From Thermoproteota archaeon (GTDB lineage: Archaea > Korarchaeota > Korarchaeia > Korarchaeales > Korarchaeaceae), in the NCBI GenBank assembly GCA_026986575.1, contig JALSOH010000006.1, positions 124,001 to 188,000 on the forward strand: DNA of 64,000 bases, given 5' to 3'. The translations under genes and the position numbers were made by a program. This document shows, one piece after another, positions 39,754-48,425 of the stretch. Numbering within the stretch: the stretch's first letter is position 1; the number at the start of each line of letters is the position of its first letter. The notes below the pieces were generated by a model that saw only the letters and a program-made list of their open reading frames with translations, was not told the origin of the DNA and made no database searches.

Positions 39754-41694
39754 TTGATCCGTCGGATTGCTGTTTTAGGAGCTGGTACGATGGGGCATGG
39801 TATTGCACAGGTAGCTGCTATGGCTGGATATAATGTGATAATGAGGGACATAAAGGAGGAATTCGTTCAGAGCGGGCTTAACAGGATAAGGGCTAGCTTG
39901 GAGAAATTCGTTAAAAAGGGCAAGATGTCAGAGGAAGAAATGAATGAGGTACTATCAAGAATAAAGACGACTCTTGATCTAGAAGAGGCCGTCAGGTATG
40001 CAGATTTCGTGATAGAGGCTATTCCAGAGGTTTTCGACATAAAGGCCGATACTTTCAGGACGGTGGATAGGGTAGCACCTCGCCATGCCGTGATGGCCAC
40101 AAACACGAGCAGCCTTCCCATAACCGAACTGGCAGCAGTCACCTCGAGGCCTGACAAGTTCGTTGGAATGCACTTCTTCAATCCCCCTCAGTTGATGAAG
40201 CTTGTCGAAGTAGTCAGGGGAGCGAAGACCTCCGATGAGACGGTCAACATCACGGTGGAGTTGGCGAAATCCATGGGAAAGGTGCCTGTAGTCGTGGCCA
40301 AGGATGTCCCAGGCTTCATCGTGAACAGGGTGCTGGTAAGGTGGCTTAACGAGGCCTGCCTCATTATGGAGAGAGAGGGAGTGGACAAGCTCCTCATAGA
40401 TGCTGCACTCAAGGGTAAGGCGGATCTCCCGATGGGTGCCTTCGAGCTGTCAGATTTCATCGGTCTTGACGTGATGAGGGACATAATCGATGCGATGGTC
40501 CAGAGAGGCTTCATCCTCACCCCGTGTAAGAGCTGGAAGGAGCTCCCTGAGGGTGGAAAGCTGGGCAGGAAGAGCGGCCAGGGCTTCTACGACTGGTCCT
40601 CAGGGAGACCCAACATACCTGCTGATCCCGATGCGCCCTTCGATCCATTGGAGGTCCTGAGCATGGCCATAAACGAGGCAGCGTGGTTGGTAAGGAGTGG
40701 AGTAGCTTCAGCAGAGGATGTTGATAAGGCCGTCGTACTGGGGCTCAACTTTCCGAAGGGGCCCCTCAAAATGGCTGATGAGATAGGATTGGATAGGGTA
40801 AAGGCGGTAATAGAGGCTAAGAAGGAAAAGTACGGCCTCCCGGAGTACGAAGTGGATCCACTAATCGCCGAGAAGGTGGACAGAGGAGAGCTGGGAGTGA
40901 AATCTGGCAGAGGTTTCTTCGACTATGGACTCAAGGAGAAGGAGTTTGGATCGGTCCTGTACCGAGAAACCCCACCGATCGCTTGGATCATCGTTAATAG
41001 GCCGGACAAGCTCAACGCGATCAACACGGATGTCGTGGAGGGAATAATGTCGTCGCTCGACGAAGCTGAGAGCGAGGCCATCAGAGTGGTGGTGATTACT
41101 GGAGAGGGAAGGGCGTTCAGTGCGGGAGCCGATGTGACCATGTTTAAGGAGCTAAAACCCATTGAGGCCTTTGAACTCTCAAAGAGGCTTAATGAGGCCT
41201 TTAGAAGGATAAGAGAGTTCCGAAAACCTGTCATCGCTATGGTGAACGGTTTTGCCTTGGGTGGAGGCTTGGAACTAGCGATGGCATGTGATCTGAGGAT
41301 AGCCAGCGACAGGGCGCAGTTCGGACAACCCGAGATAACCTTGGGGATAATAACCGGAGCGGGTGGATCCTACAGGCTCCCTGAACTTGTGGGAATAGCC
41401 AAGGCCAAGGAGCTCTTGTTCACTGGGGATCTCATAGGCGCCGACGAGGCCCTCAGGATAGGATTGGTGAACAGAGTCGTCCCTCACGATAAACTGGAGG
41501 AGGAAACTAGGTCATTGGCCATGAAGATAGCTGAGAGACCAGCGAAGGCCCTAGAGATATACAAGGCCCTCCTGAACGGCACCAAGTTGGATGCGGAGAC
41601 CTTGGCTTTTGGACTGGTATTCGGGACAGAGGACTCTAAGGAGGGAATAAACTTCTTCTTAGAGAAAATGAAGCCCGAGTTCAAGGGTATATGA
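39754..41694 (+). CDS. 3-Hydroxyacyl-CoA dehydrogenase/enoyl-CoA hydratase fusion
   Basis: A 646-residue bifunctional protein. The dehydrogenase comes first: IAVLGAGTMGHGIAQVA binds NAD, HFFNPPQLMKLVEVV contains the catalytic His, and VVVAKDVPGFIVNRVLV is conserved. The crotonase part starts at about residue 400: NGFALGGGLELAMACDLR forms the oxyanion hole and EITLGIITGAGGSYRLPELVG carries the catalytic Glu. This order (dehydrogenase then hydratase) is known in archaea and may serve crotonyl-CoA/3-hydroxybutyryl-CoA interconversion or beta-oxidation. TTG 39754 is six bases after GGGGTG; GTG 39745 is the alternative. Confidence 0.93.
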   Translation: MIRRIAVLGAGTMGHGIAQVAAMAGYNVIMRDIKEEFVQSGLNRIRASLEKFVKKGKMSEEEMNEVLSRIKTTLDLEEAVRYADFVIEAIPEVFDIKADTFRTVDRVAPRHAVMATNTSSLPITELAAVTSRPDKFVGMHFFNPPQLMKLVEVVRGAKTSDETVNITVELAKSMGKVPVVVAKDVPGFIVNRVLVRWLNEACLIMEREGVDKLLIDAALKGKADLPMGAFELSDFIGLDVMRDIIDAMVQRGFILTPCKSWKELPEGGKLGRKSGQGFYDWSSGRPNIPADPDAPFDPLEVLSMAINEAAWLVRSGVASAEDVDKAVVLGLNFPKGPLKMADEIGLDRVKAVIEAKKEKYGLPEYEVDPLIAEKVDRGELGVKSGRGFFDYGLKEKEFGSVLYRETPPIAWIIVNRPDKLNAINTDVVEGIMSSLDEAESEAIRVVVITGEGRAFSAGADVTMFKELKPIEAFELSKRLNEAFRRIREFRKPVIAMVNGFALGGGLELAMACDLRIASDRAQFGQPEITLGIITGAGGSYRLPELVGIAKAKELLFTGDLIGADEALRIGLVNRVVPHDKLEEETRSLAMKIAERPAKALEIYKALLNGTKLDAETLAFGLVFGTEDSKEGINFFLEKMKPEFKGI

Positions 41695-41703
41695 TCTTCA
41701 TCC

Positions 41704-41720
41704 CTTTTTTCTTTTCTGTT
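41704..41720 (+). terminator. T-run after the dehydrogenase/hydratase fusion
   Basis: A T- and C-rich tract with a T6 run begins about 10 bases after the stop codon. Confidence 0.45.
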
Positions 41721-41744
41721 CTTCCCTAGGAAAAAGGTAGGGAA

Positions 41745-41951
41745 TCAGACCTGAACAATGTATATGTCCTTGCAGGCCTTCACGGCGTCGTAGGATATGG
41801 TCCTTCGTTCACCTCTCCTTCCAGTGGAGACCACTAGAGCAGCCAGCCTTCCCTCCACATCGTCGAAAACAAAATCCTCAGTTATCCCCAGATATTGACC
41901 GTCACTCGTGTAGACCTGCATCTCATAGAGTTCCGAAATCTTCCTAGCCAT
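41745..41951 (-). CDS. PRC-barrel domain protein
   Basis: A 68-residue single PRC-barrel domain. KISELYEMQVYTSDGQYLGITEDFVFD is typical of the archaeal short PRC proteins, which occur in many copies and may act as adapters in RNA processing or cell division. The ATG 41949-41951 has GAGGTGAT three bases before it, and this site overlaps the stop codon of the upstream synthetase gene, so the pair is cotranscribed. Confidence 0.85.
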   Translation of the reverse strand: MARKISELYEMQVYTSDGQYLGITEDFVFDDVEGRLAALVVSTGRRGERRTISYDAVKACKDIYIVQV

Positions 41952-41955
41952 ATGA

Positions 41956-42648
41956 TCACCTCAGAATGATCCTAGCGTCAACGACCTTTATTCCCTTTGG
42001 ATATGCGATAACCGGATTTAAATCCATCTCGGCTATCTCCTCAATGTCAAGTCCTATCTGACCCACCTTTATGAGAGCATCCTTGAGGGCCTCCAGATCA
42101 ACTGGTTCCATTCCCCTGAACCCGGTCAGCAGCTTGTAGGCCTTGATCTCTCTCATCATGGAGTCCGCGTCGTATTCTGAGAGAGGAGCTACCCTGAAGG
42201 AGACATCCCTGTACACCTCGACGAATATACCTCCCAGTCCGAACATGACTGTGGGTCCGAACTGGGGATCCCTGATCAGACCTATTATTAGCTCTAGACC
42301 TTGGGGGGCGAACTCCTGAACGAGTATGCCAGTTATCCTCGCGTTGGGTACGTTGGCCTTCACGCTCTCCAGAATATCCCTATAAGCATTTCTGACCTCT
42401 TCCTCAGTTTTCAGGTTCACCTTGACCCCGCCGACATCGCTCTTATGGATGACATTCGGAGATACTATCTTCAGAACGACAGGAAATCCTATCTCCCCAG
42501 CGGCCTCGACAGCCTCATCCTCGCTTCTAGCTAAGTGTATTTTAGTTACGGGTATTCCGTAGCTGGCTATGAGTTCCTTGGCTTCATGCTCTAGGAGGAC
42601 CTTCCTTCCCTCCTCCTTGGCCTTGGCAACGATCTCTCGAGGCTCCAA
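41956..42648 (-). CDS. acdB: ADP-forming acyl-CoA/acetyl-CoA synthetase, beta subunit
   Basis: A 230-residue ATP-grasp subunit. LLEHEAKELIASYGIPVTK is the family start, VVLKIVSPNVIHKSDVGGVKVNL binds ATP, and LVQEFAPQGLELIIGLIRDPQFGPTVMFGLGG and AEMDLNPVIAYPKG complete the fold. With an alpha subunit it converts acyl-CoA, ADP and phosphate to acid, CoA and ATP, the energy-yielding step of archaeal amino acid fermentation. The alpha subunit gene is not in this window. TTG 42648 is chosen because GGTGAT is four bases before it; GTG 42657 is inside that site. Confidence 0.93.
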   Translation of the reverse strand: MEPREIVAKAKEEGRKVLLEHEAKELIASYGIPVTKIHLARSEDEAVEAAGEIGFPVVLKIVSPNVIHKSDVGGVKVNLKTEEEVRNAYRDILESVKANVPNARITGILVQEFAPQGLELIIGLIRDPQFGPTVMFGLGGIFVEVYRDVSFRVAPLSEYDADSMMREIKAYKLLTGFRGMEPVDLEALKDALIKVGQIGLDIEEIAEMDLNPVIAYPKGIKVVDARIILR

Positions 42649-42720
42649 TGAGATCACCGGTAGATCCGGCGGGTATAGTAAATAAAGTTGTCACGCCTGA
42701 TGGTCCCAAAATGAGGAAGA

Positions 42721-44004
42721 TCAGGGCCACCAGAGGCCCTTCTTCAACCTCTTCAGCTTGATGATGCTCCTAGTGACCCTTCTCGTGGGTCTCTCCTTCT
42801 TGGCCCTCTTGACCTTCTCGCGTTTCTCCTCTTCCTCCTCTCTTTCCTTCGGTCTAGCTCTCAAGGCCCCCTTCGGCACGTAGTACCTTCCAGACCTGTC
42901 CTTCTCGAGCAGTCCAGTGACTACGAGGGCCTCAAGTCTGGAGTAGGCGAGTGATATGGGAACCTCGGCCTCTATGGCCACCTTCTCCAAGCCGACGGGT
43001 CCGCCATTGAAGTTCCTTAGTATAAGGTCCAATTCCCTTCTCATCTTCGGTGGGGCCTTCTTCACATACTCTATTATCTCCCTCTCGGCATCCAGCACTT
43101 TATCGAACACATACATATCCACCTGACTCCTACCCAGTATGACGGCCACATCTAGGCTTTTGGAGAGTAGCTCGAGCAGCCTCGCAGGATTGCCCTCAGC
43201 GACTCGATTGGCTGCGAGTACCACGTCTTCCGTCAACGGATCGAGAGGAGACTCCGGCTCTCTGGCTCTGAACTTGCTCAACCTCTTGGAGATCAAGCTG
43301 ATGGCCTCATCGTCGGTTAGGGGAGGTAAGGCTATCCTCTCGTGCACCCTCGACGTCAAGGCCGGGAACCTCTTATCCAGCTCCTCATAGGCCTCGTCGC
43401 TCATGGCCATGACTACCAATATGCCCTCGGGCATCACGGAAACTATCTCCCTTATCATCTCGAAGAAGAAGAAGGACCACCTCTCGTCGGCGTACATCAT
43501 GTTGTGCACATCGTCAAGCAGCAGCGCTGAGGGCGCTATCGAATCTAAGGCCTTCACTATCATTCTCCCCGCCTCAGCAGGGGAGGTCTTCAGCTGATCG
43601 AGTTCCTCGTCGGTCAAACTCTCCGGCATTCCCAAGAGGACCTTCTTCAGGGCCTTCGTTATACTCCTAGAGAGCTCGTAGGAGGTTATGAGGAGATTAT
43701 CTATTATGTCGGGTCCCTCTACGACCGATATCTCTTGATATATGGAGTCTAGCTCCGCATTGGTGTAGGAAAACTTGAGAAGATGGAGCCTCAAGCTCCT
43801 ACCGGATCCGGGAGGTCCCGTCAGGGCGACGAATGCGGAAGCCACCCCAGACATGGCCTCCGCAGCTAGAGAGTCTAGGATATCGTCTACCCACTGCTTG
43901 CTGAATATGGAACTCGGGTCCTCCAACTCGATGATCGACGATCTCAGAAAGGGATTCCTGTACAGCCCTAGAAGCTGGTGGTAATGGCTCGGGCTGGCGG
44001 ACAA
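42721..44004 (-). CDS. ORC1/Cdc6-like AAA+ ATPase with degenerate Walker A and basic tail
   Basis: A 427-residue AAA+ protein. Walker A reads GPPGSGRS at residues 63-70, with Arg69 in place of the invariant Lys. Walker B is LLLDDVHNMM at about 161-170, and LTSRVHERIALPPL contains the arginine-finger region. A winged helix follows at about 340-390 (AIEAEVPISLAYSRLEALVVTGLLEK). The last 50 residues are Lys/Arg/Glu-rich. The plan resembles Orc1/Cdc6 initiators but could also be a STAND- or MoxR-like regulator; the altered P-loop suggests weak ATP turnover. TTG 44004 follows GAGATGAT. Confidence 0.75.
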   Translation of the reverse strand: MSASPSHYHQLLGLYRNPFLRSSIIELEDPSSIFSKQWVDDILDSLAAEAMSGVASAFVALTGPPGSGRSLRLHLLKFSYTNAELDSIYQEISVVEGPDIIDNLLITSYELSRSITKALKKVLLGMPESLTDEELDQLKTSPAEAGRMIVKALDSIAPSALLLDDVHNMMYADERWSFFFFEMIREIVSVMPEGILVVMAMSDEAYEELDKRFPALTSRVHERIALPPLTDDEAISLISKRLSKFRAREPESPLDPLTEDVVLAANRVAEGNPARLLELLSKSLDVAVILGRSQVDMYVFDKVLDAEREIIEYVKKAPPKMRRELDLILRNFNGGPVGLEKVAIEAEVPISLAYSRLEALVVTGLLEKDRSGRYYVPKGALRARPKEREEEEEKREKVKRAKKERPTRRVTRSIIKLKRLKKGLWWP

Positions 44005-44077
44005 CTTTTATCATCTCCCAGCTTGGAGCACTCATCTCCCTTAAAAAAGGCTCGGAGCCATAGGGAAAATAAGCCTA

Positions 44078-44212
44078 ATGTCGCAAAGGTGCTCGATTCA
44101 AGGTAGGCTTGAGGACCCTGCTCCACCTTTGGACCTCTCTAGCCAAGAGATCAAGGACCTGATCCTCTCCTTCGGTGGCCCACCTCTGACCTTAGGGAAC
44201 ATGAACAGGTAA
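44078..44212 (+). CDS. Possible 44-residue protein
   Basis: A short open frame from ATG 44078 to TAA 44212 with no recognised homology (SSQEIKDLILSFGGPPL near its end). A TATA-like CTTAAAAAAGG at about 44040-44050 lies about 33 bases upstream. It could be a small leaderless gene or chance; the same promoter region also fits the ATPase gene on the other strand. Confidence 0.3.
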   Translation: MSQRCSIQGRLEDPAPPLDLSSQEIKDLILSFGGPPLTLGNMNR

Positions 44213-44221
44213 CATCCTTTC

Positions 44222-44449
44222 TCAGTGCAGACTCGATATGGAAGGGAACTTTCTCAGCAAGGAGGAGCCCTCCAAAATCCCCCATCTGTCAATACTGTCT
44301 TTCTCTAGCCGAAAGCCTTTCCTGCCAATGAGCCGGTTCAGAGCGTCTATCTCAAAAACAGGGGCATTTGCGTCGATGAGTAACTTTCCTCCGCTATCTA
44401 TACGCCACCCAGGCGCTTTTACGAGCACGCGACCCAGATCTATGTGCAT
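44222..44449 (-). CDS. Possible small protein of unknown function
   Basis: An open frame of 75 residues from ATG 44449 (MHIDLGRVLVKAPGWRIDSG) to 44222. No family recognised. A TATA-like AATAAATA on the same strand at about 44473-44482 is at leaderless distance. Codon use differs from the neighbours: several CGT, CGC and CGG Arg codons where this genome prefers AGG and AGA. It may be a recent acquisition or not a real gene. The frame is open to 44473. Confidence 0.4.
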   Translation of the reverse strand: MHIDLGRVLVKAPGWRIDSGGKLLIDANAPVFEIDALNRLIGRKGFRLEKDSIDRWGILEGSSLLRKFPSISSLH

Positions 44450-44473
44450 ACGAAGAATTACCATAAAGCCCAT

Positions 44474-44738
44474 ATTTATTCATAACTTCCCCATCCTAGG
44501 GAGAATTGTCAACAATTTGTCGGTCTTACACGGAAATCTCTATCCGTTAAGCATGGGTCAGATCCATTGAGGGTTCCATGATTTCTTCACTACAGTGAAG
44601 CCCCCCTTTCATCTCTCTGTTCTCCCCTTCGCACGCTATAGTGGGATACTGGATGGAATTAGACCTCTCTCAGCGACATAACCGATAACCGCATATCGGT
44701 ATCACTGCCGATTGGGAAACTCGCATCCAATCCTCAAC
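44474..44738. other. Non-coding stretch upstream of aEF-2 with two inverted repeats
   Basis: About 265 bases without a gene. Inverted repeats are CTTCACT-AC-AGTGAAG at 44585-44600 and ACCGATA-ACCGCA-TATCGGT at 44681-44700. No tRNA, SRP RNA or RNase P RNA signature is visible. They may be binding sites for a regulator of aEF-2 or part of an unrecognised RNA. Confidence 0.45.
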
Positions 44739-44748
44739 CTTTTTAACT
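44739..44748 (+). promoter_or_regulatory. TATA box of the aEF-2 gene
   Basis: CTTTTTAACT is about 42 bases before the TTG start at 44786, leaving a leader of about 15-20 bases with GGTGAT. Confidence 0.55.
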
Positions 44749-44785
44749 CCGATTGTGAGGGACCCATGACGGTAGGTGATAGGAT

Positions 44786-47005
44786 TTGCAGAAGTATAAG
44801 AAGGTTATAGAGCACCTACAGGGCCTTATGAAGGATCCCCGGAACATAAAGAACATAGGCATCATAGCTCACGTCGATCACGGCAAGACCACGCTCTCCG
44901 ACAATCTACTCTCGGCTGCTGGAATGATCAGCGACAAGATGGCAGGGGAGATGCGAGCGCTTGACTATCACGAGATAGAGCAGGCCAGGGGTATAACGAT
45001 AAAGGCAGCCAACATCTCCCTATACTATCAGAAGGACGGCAGGGAGTACGCGATAAACTTGGTGGACACGCCGGGCCACATAGACTTTACTGGCCATGTG
45101 ACGCGATCCCTTAGGGTCATAGACGGTGCCATAGTCGTGGTCGATGCTGTGGAGGAAGTAATGGTCCAGACGGAGACGGTGACGAGGCAGGCGTTGGAGG
45201 AGAGAGTGAGGCCGCTCCTCTTCATCAATAAGGTGGATAGGCTCATAAAGGAACTCAAGCTCACTCCTCAGGAGGTCCAGCAGAAGATTCTCAGGATAAT
45301 AAGGGAGTTCAATAACCTGATCGAGGCATACGCTGAGCCTGAGTTCAGAGACAAGTGGAAGGTCAGGTGGGACAACGACAGCGTGGCCTTTGGTTCCGCC
45401 CTCCACGGCTGGGGTCTCACCAACTCGATAGCCGCCAAGAAGGGGATCAAGTTCTCCGACATAATAGACTCATACGCTGAGGATCCGGACGGGGTCATCC
45501 TGAGAAAGGAACTACCGGTCCACGAGGCCCTCCTAGACATGGTCACCCTTCACGTTCCAAGTCCCGTCGAGGCCCAGCCCTACAGGATAGACAGGCTGTG
45601 GAAGGATCAGCACGATGAGGAGATAGTCAGGGCCCTGAAGGCGTGCGACCCTAACGGCCCTCTCATCGTTGGAGTCAATGCCGTCAGGGTGGATCCCCAC
45701 GCTGGCGTAGTAGTTACCGGAAGAGTCTTCAGCGGTACTCTCAGGGAGGGCGAGGAGGTATACCTACTCAACGCGAAGAAGAAGCAGAAGATCCAGCAAA
45801 CCAGCATCTACATGGGTCCATACAGGCTCAGAATGGAGGAAATTCCGGCCGGTAACATAGCGGCCGTCTTGGGACTCACCTCAGCTAGCTCGGGAGAGAC
45901 TGTAATAGCTCCTGATATAAAGGAGAGGGTACAGCAAGGGTTCGAGGCCATAAGGTACGTGACCGAACCCGTGGTTACTGTGGCAGTTGAAGCTAAGAAC
46001 CCTCAAGACCTACCTAAGCTCATAGATACACTGAGGAAGCTCACACTCCAAGATCCGAACTTGGTGATGATTCACAATCAGGAGACTGGGGAAATCCTCC
46101 TCAAAGGAACAGGGGAGCTTCACCTCGAGATATCCCTCTATGAGGTGAAGAAGGCTGGGCTGGAGTTCGAGGTCAGCGAGCCCACCGTGGTCTACAGGGA
46201 GAGCGTCAAGGGACAGAGCGACGTCGTGCTAGCCAAGTCGCCCAACAAGCTGAACAGGCTCTGGGTCACCGCCTCACCCCTCGATGAGAAGGTGATCAAC
46301 CTCATCCGCGAGAGGAAGGTCAACGAGAGAATGGACAGCAGGAGCGTGGCCAAGATACTCAGGGAGGAGGGGGGAATGGAAACCGACGATGCTAGGAATG
46401 TCTGGAAGATAGACGAGGAGAACTACAACCTATTCATAAACAGAACGGTCGGAGTGCAAAGGTTGGACGAGGTCAGGGAGATCTTGAAGCAGGGCTTCAT
46501 GTGGGTCATGAGGGAAGGACCTCTAGCTGGAGAGCCTGTAATGGGCGTGGTCATAAGGCTGGTCAACGCCATGATACACGAAGACCCAGCCCACAGGGGT
46601 CCGGCGCAGCTCACCCCCGCCATAAGGAGGGCTATATTCGGTGCCATGCTGAGCGCCGATCCAGTACTGCTCGAACCGATCTACGAGATACAGGTCTCCA
46701 CGCCGCCCGAACTGATAGGGTCCGTGATATCCCTCATATCCCAAAAGAGGGGCAAGGTAATAGGAGTGGAGGAAAGAGGTAGGGTAAGCGTTGTGAAAGG
46801 CTACATACCGGTCAGGGAGACTCTCGGAGGCTTCAGCAACGAGATGAGGAGCGTCACCAGCGGTAGGGCCTTCTGGCAGACCAAGTTCTCTCACTGGGAG
46901 CCCTTACCCAAGAGTCTGATGGAGCAGGTCATCTTGGAGATAAGGAGAAGGAAGGGCATGAAGGAGGAGATACCCAAAGCGGAGGAGTACATGGATACCC
47001 TCTGA
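44786..47005 (+). CDS. fusA: Elongation factor 2 (aEF-2)
   Basis: A 739-residue translocase that moves tRNAs and mRNA on the ribosome. GTPase motifs: IAHVDHGKTTLSDNLL (G1), RGITIKAA (G2), VDTPGHIDFT (G3) and INKVDR (G4). Domain IV carries AMIHEDPAHRGPAQLTPAIRR; the His before RGPAQ is the residue that becomes diphthamide in most archaea and eukaryotes and is conserved here. Length is normal (about 730). The start TTG 44786 follows GGTGAT after five bases. It has its own promoter and a T-rich tract after the stop. Confidence 0.98.
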   Translation: MQKYKKVIEHLQGLMKDPRNIKNIGIIAHVDHGKTTLSDNLLSAAGMISDKMAGEMRALDYHEIEQARGITIKAANISLYYQKDGREYAINLVDTPGHIDFTGHVTRSLRVIDGAIVVVDAVEEVMVQTETVTRQALEERVRPLLFINKVDRLIKELKLTPQEVQQKILRIIREFNNLIEAYAEPEFRDKWKVRWDNDSVAFGSALHGWGLTNSIAAKKGIKFSDIIDSYAEDPDGVILRKELPVHEALLDMVTLHVPSPVEAQPYRIDRLWKDQHDEEIVRALKACDPNGPLIVGVNAVRVDPHAGVVVTGRVFSGTLREGEEVYLLNAKKKQKIQQTSIYMGPYRLRMEEIPAGNIAAVLGLTSASSGETVIAPDIKERVQQGFEAIRYVTEPVVTVAVEAKNPQDLPKLIDTLRKLTLQDPNLVMIHNQETGEILLKGTGELHLEISLYEVKKAGLEFEVSEPTVVYRESVKGQSDVVLAKSPNKLNRLWVTASPLDEKVINLIRERKVNERMDSRSVAKILREEGGMETDDARNVWKIDEENYNLFINRTVGVQRLDEVREILKQGFMWVMREGPLAGEPVMGVVIRLVNAMIHEDPAHRGPAQLTPAIRRAIFGAMLSADPVLLEPIYEIQVSTPPELIGSVISLISQKRGKVIGVEERGRVSVVKGYIPVRETLGGFSNEMRSVTSGRAFWQTKFSHWEPLPKSLMEQVILEIRRRKGMKEEIPKAEEYMDTL

Positions 47006-47018
47006 GCCTCCTTCACTT

Positions 47019-47042
47019 TATCTCTTGAGATATCTCTTGAGA
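47019..47042 (+). repeat. Tandem 12-base direct repeat after aEF-2
   Basis: TATCTCTTGAGA is repeated exactly twice, head to tail, 14 bases after the aEF-2 stop codon; GAGATATCTC at the junction is self-complementary. It precedes a T-rich terminator-like tract at 47059-47073. Confidence 0.75.
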
Positions 47043-47058
47043 GCTACATCCCATTACT

Positions 47059-47073
47059 TCTTCTTTCCTTTTT
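47059..47073 (+). terminator. T-rich terminator after aEF-2
   Basis: CTTCTTTCCTTTTTA, which reaches into the stop codon of the convergent phosphatidyltransferase-family gene. Confidence 0.45.
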
Positions 47074-47644
47074 ATGAGTCATGAAGCTTACTGACCCTTC
47101 TTAGGAAAATAAACGCCCTCTCCAAAGCGGTCAGATAGTTGAGTATGGCTATGGCGAGCAATCCCACCCTGACTTGGTTCAGAGCGCAGAAGAGTGCGGC
47201 CAAAAGCACCCTCTCAGCTCTCCCGGTCAGGCTGTACTGTGTTCCGGTAACCCTCAAAGACTCCGCCTTAGCCCTTATGTAGCTCACTAACATGGAGGAA
47301 TGGATAGCCAGTGCCGCCAAGAGGAGATCCCCCGAGTAGATCCCCATGCCTAGGAGGAGTATGCCGTCCTCAACCCTATCGACCACCGAGTCTAGAAAAG
47401 ACCCTAGCACGCCCACCTGACCCATTCTTCTAGCTACCGCTCCATCTAATGCATCGGAGAAACCGGCTAGGATGATTAGTACGGCCGCTCCTACGTAATT
47501 CCCCACGTACAGGTAGAAGAAGGACGCGATAGTTAGGAAGAGCCCGAAAAAAGTTACTGAGTTGGCTGTAAATCCCATAGAAACCAACCAACCGGCAATT
47601 CTGTCCATGAATCCGGAGACACGGTCCCTGAGCATCTCTAGCAT
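47072..47644 (-). CDS. CDP-alcohol phosphatidyltransferase family (archaetidylinositol-phosphate synthase-like)
   Basis: A 190-residue membrane enzyme with about five helices. The catalytic motif D-x2-DG-x2-AR-x8-G-x3-D-x3-D is complete: SDALDGAVARRMG then GSFLDSVVDR. It joins CDP-archaeol with a polar head group; in archaea the closest characterised group makes archaetidylinositol phosphate from myo-inositol phosphate. The ATG 47642-47644 has AAAGGTG upstream; ATG 47635 is an alternative. It is divergent from trmJ. Confidence 0.87.
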   Translation of the reverse strand: MLEMLRDRVSGFMDRIAGWLVSMGFTANSVTFFGLFLTIASFFYLYVGNYVGAAVLIILAGFSDALDGAVARRMGQVGVLGSFLDSVVDRVEDGILLLGMGIYSGDLLLAALAIHSSMLVSYIRAKAESLRVTGTQYSLTGRAERVLLAALFCALNQVRVGLLAIAILNYLTALERAFIFLRRVSKLHDS

Positions 47645-47710
47645 TTTATGGCACCTTTTTTCAACATCGGACTGGCGATCCTTTTTTATCTTTATCTGAG
47701 GAAATTCGAG

Positions 47711-48424
47711 ATGCCAGATCTCGTGGTCATACTGGTGGAGCCGGAGAAGGCAGATAATGTGGGGATGATAGCTAGGGCGATGAAGAACTTCGGCTTCAAG
47801 AGGCTAAGGATAGTGAGACCCATGTTCGAGTCCTTCGACAGGGCTTTAGCTGCAGCGATGCACGCAAAGGACGTGGTCAACGAGGCAGAAATACTCACAA
47901 CGTTAGAGGAAGCCAGAGAGGGAATTGACCTCCTGATCGGGACAACGGCCAGAGTGAGCAGATACTCCTTGGACAGGAGAGCCATCCCAATAAGAGACCT
48001 CCTGAGGGAGCTCACTTGGAACGCAACCTACGGCCTAGTGATGGGTAGGGAATCAGTGGGGCTCACGACCGAAGAGCTGGCCTTCTGCGACGTCGTCACC
48101 ACCATACCGTCGAGCGAGGAGTACCCGGCCCTGAACTTGGCCAATGCTACGGCCATACTCCTCTACGAATTCTTCCTGATGTTCAAGGACTCAACCCGCT
48201 TCCAAGAAAAGCCCGTTCCCCGCGAGGTGAGGGAGCTAATGGTTAACTATATAAGGGACATTGTGAATGCCATTGAGCTGGCGGACCACAAGAGGGAGAG
48301 GGTCGTCCCTCTCTTCAGGAGGATAGTGGAGAGGACCTTCCCCTGTGGTATGTCCGCCGGTGAGGCCACCTACCTAGTAGGGATTATAAAGGCCGTTAGG
48401 GACAGGTTGGTGAAGGTGAGGTAA
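47711..48424 (+). CDS. trmJ: tRNA/rRNA 2'-O-methyltransferase, TrmJ-like SPOUT family
   Basis: A 237-residue SPOUT (SpoU) methyltransferase. Motif 1 NVGMIARAMKNFGF, motif 2 GLVMGRESVGLTTEEL and motif 3 IPSSEEYPALNLANATAILLYE form the AdoMet knot. Archaeal TrmJ methylates the ribose of tRNA nucleotide 32. The ATG 47711 matches the family start MPDLVVILVEP; the frame is open to 47648, but a TATA-like CTTTTTTATC at about 47676-47685 lies in that extension. It heads a run of translation and RNA genes. Confidence 0.9.
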   Translation: MPDLVVILVEPEKADNVGMIARAMKNFGFKRLRIVRPMFESFDRALAAAMHAKDVVNEAEILTTLEEAREGIDLLIGTTARVSRYSLDRRAIPIRDLLRELTWNATYGLVMGRESVGLTTEELAFCDVVTTIPSSEEYPALNLANATAILLYEFFLMFKDSTRFQEKPVPREVRELMVNYIRDIVNAIELADHKRERVVPLFRRIVERTFPCGMSAGEATYLVGIIKAVRDRLVKVR

Positions 48425-48425
48425 T

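Noticed and set aside
41956-42648. Succinyl-CoA synthetase beta subunit
   Set aside because: The length of about 230 residues and the motifs fit the separate ATP-grasp subunit of ADP-forming acetyl/acyl-CoA synthetase rather than the longer SucC.
45000-47005. Loss of the diphthamide site in aEF-2
   Set aside because: The domain IV motif keeps the His before RGPAQ, so the modification site itself is intact.
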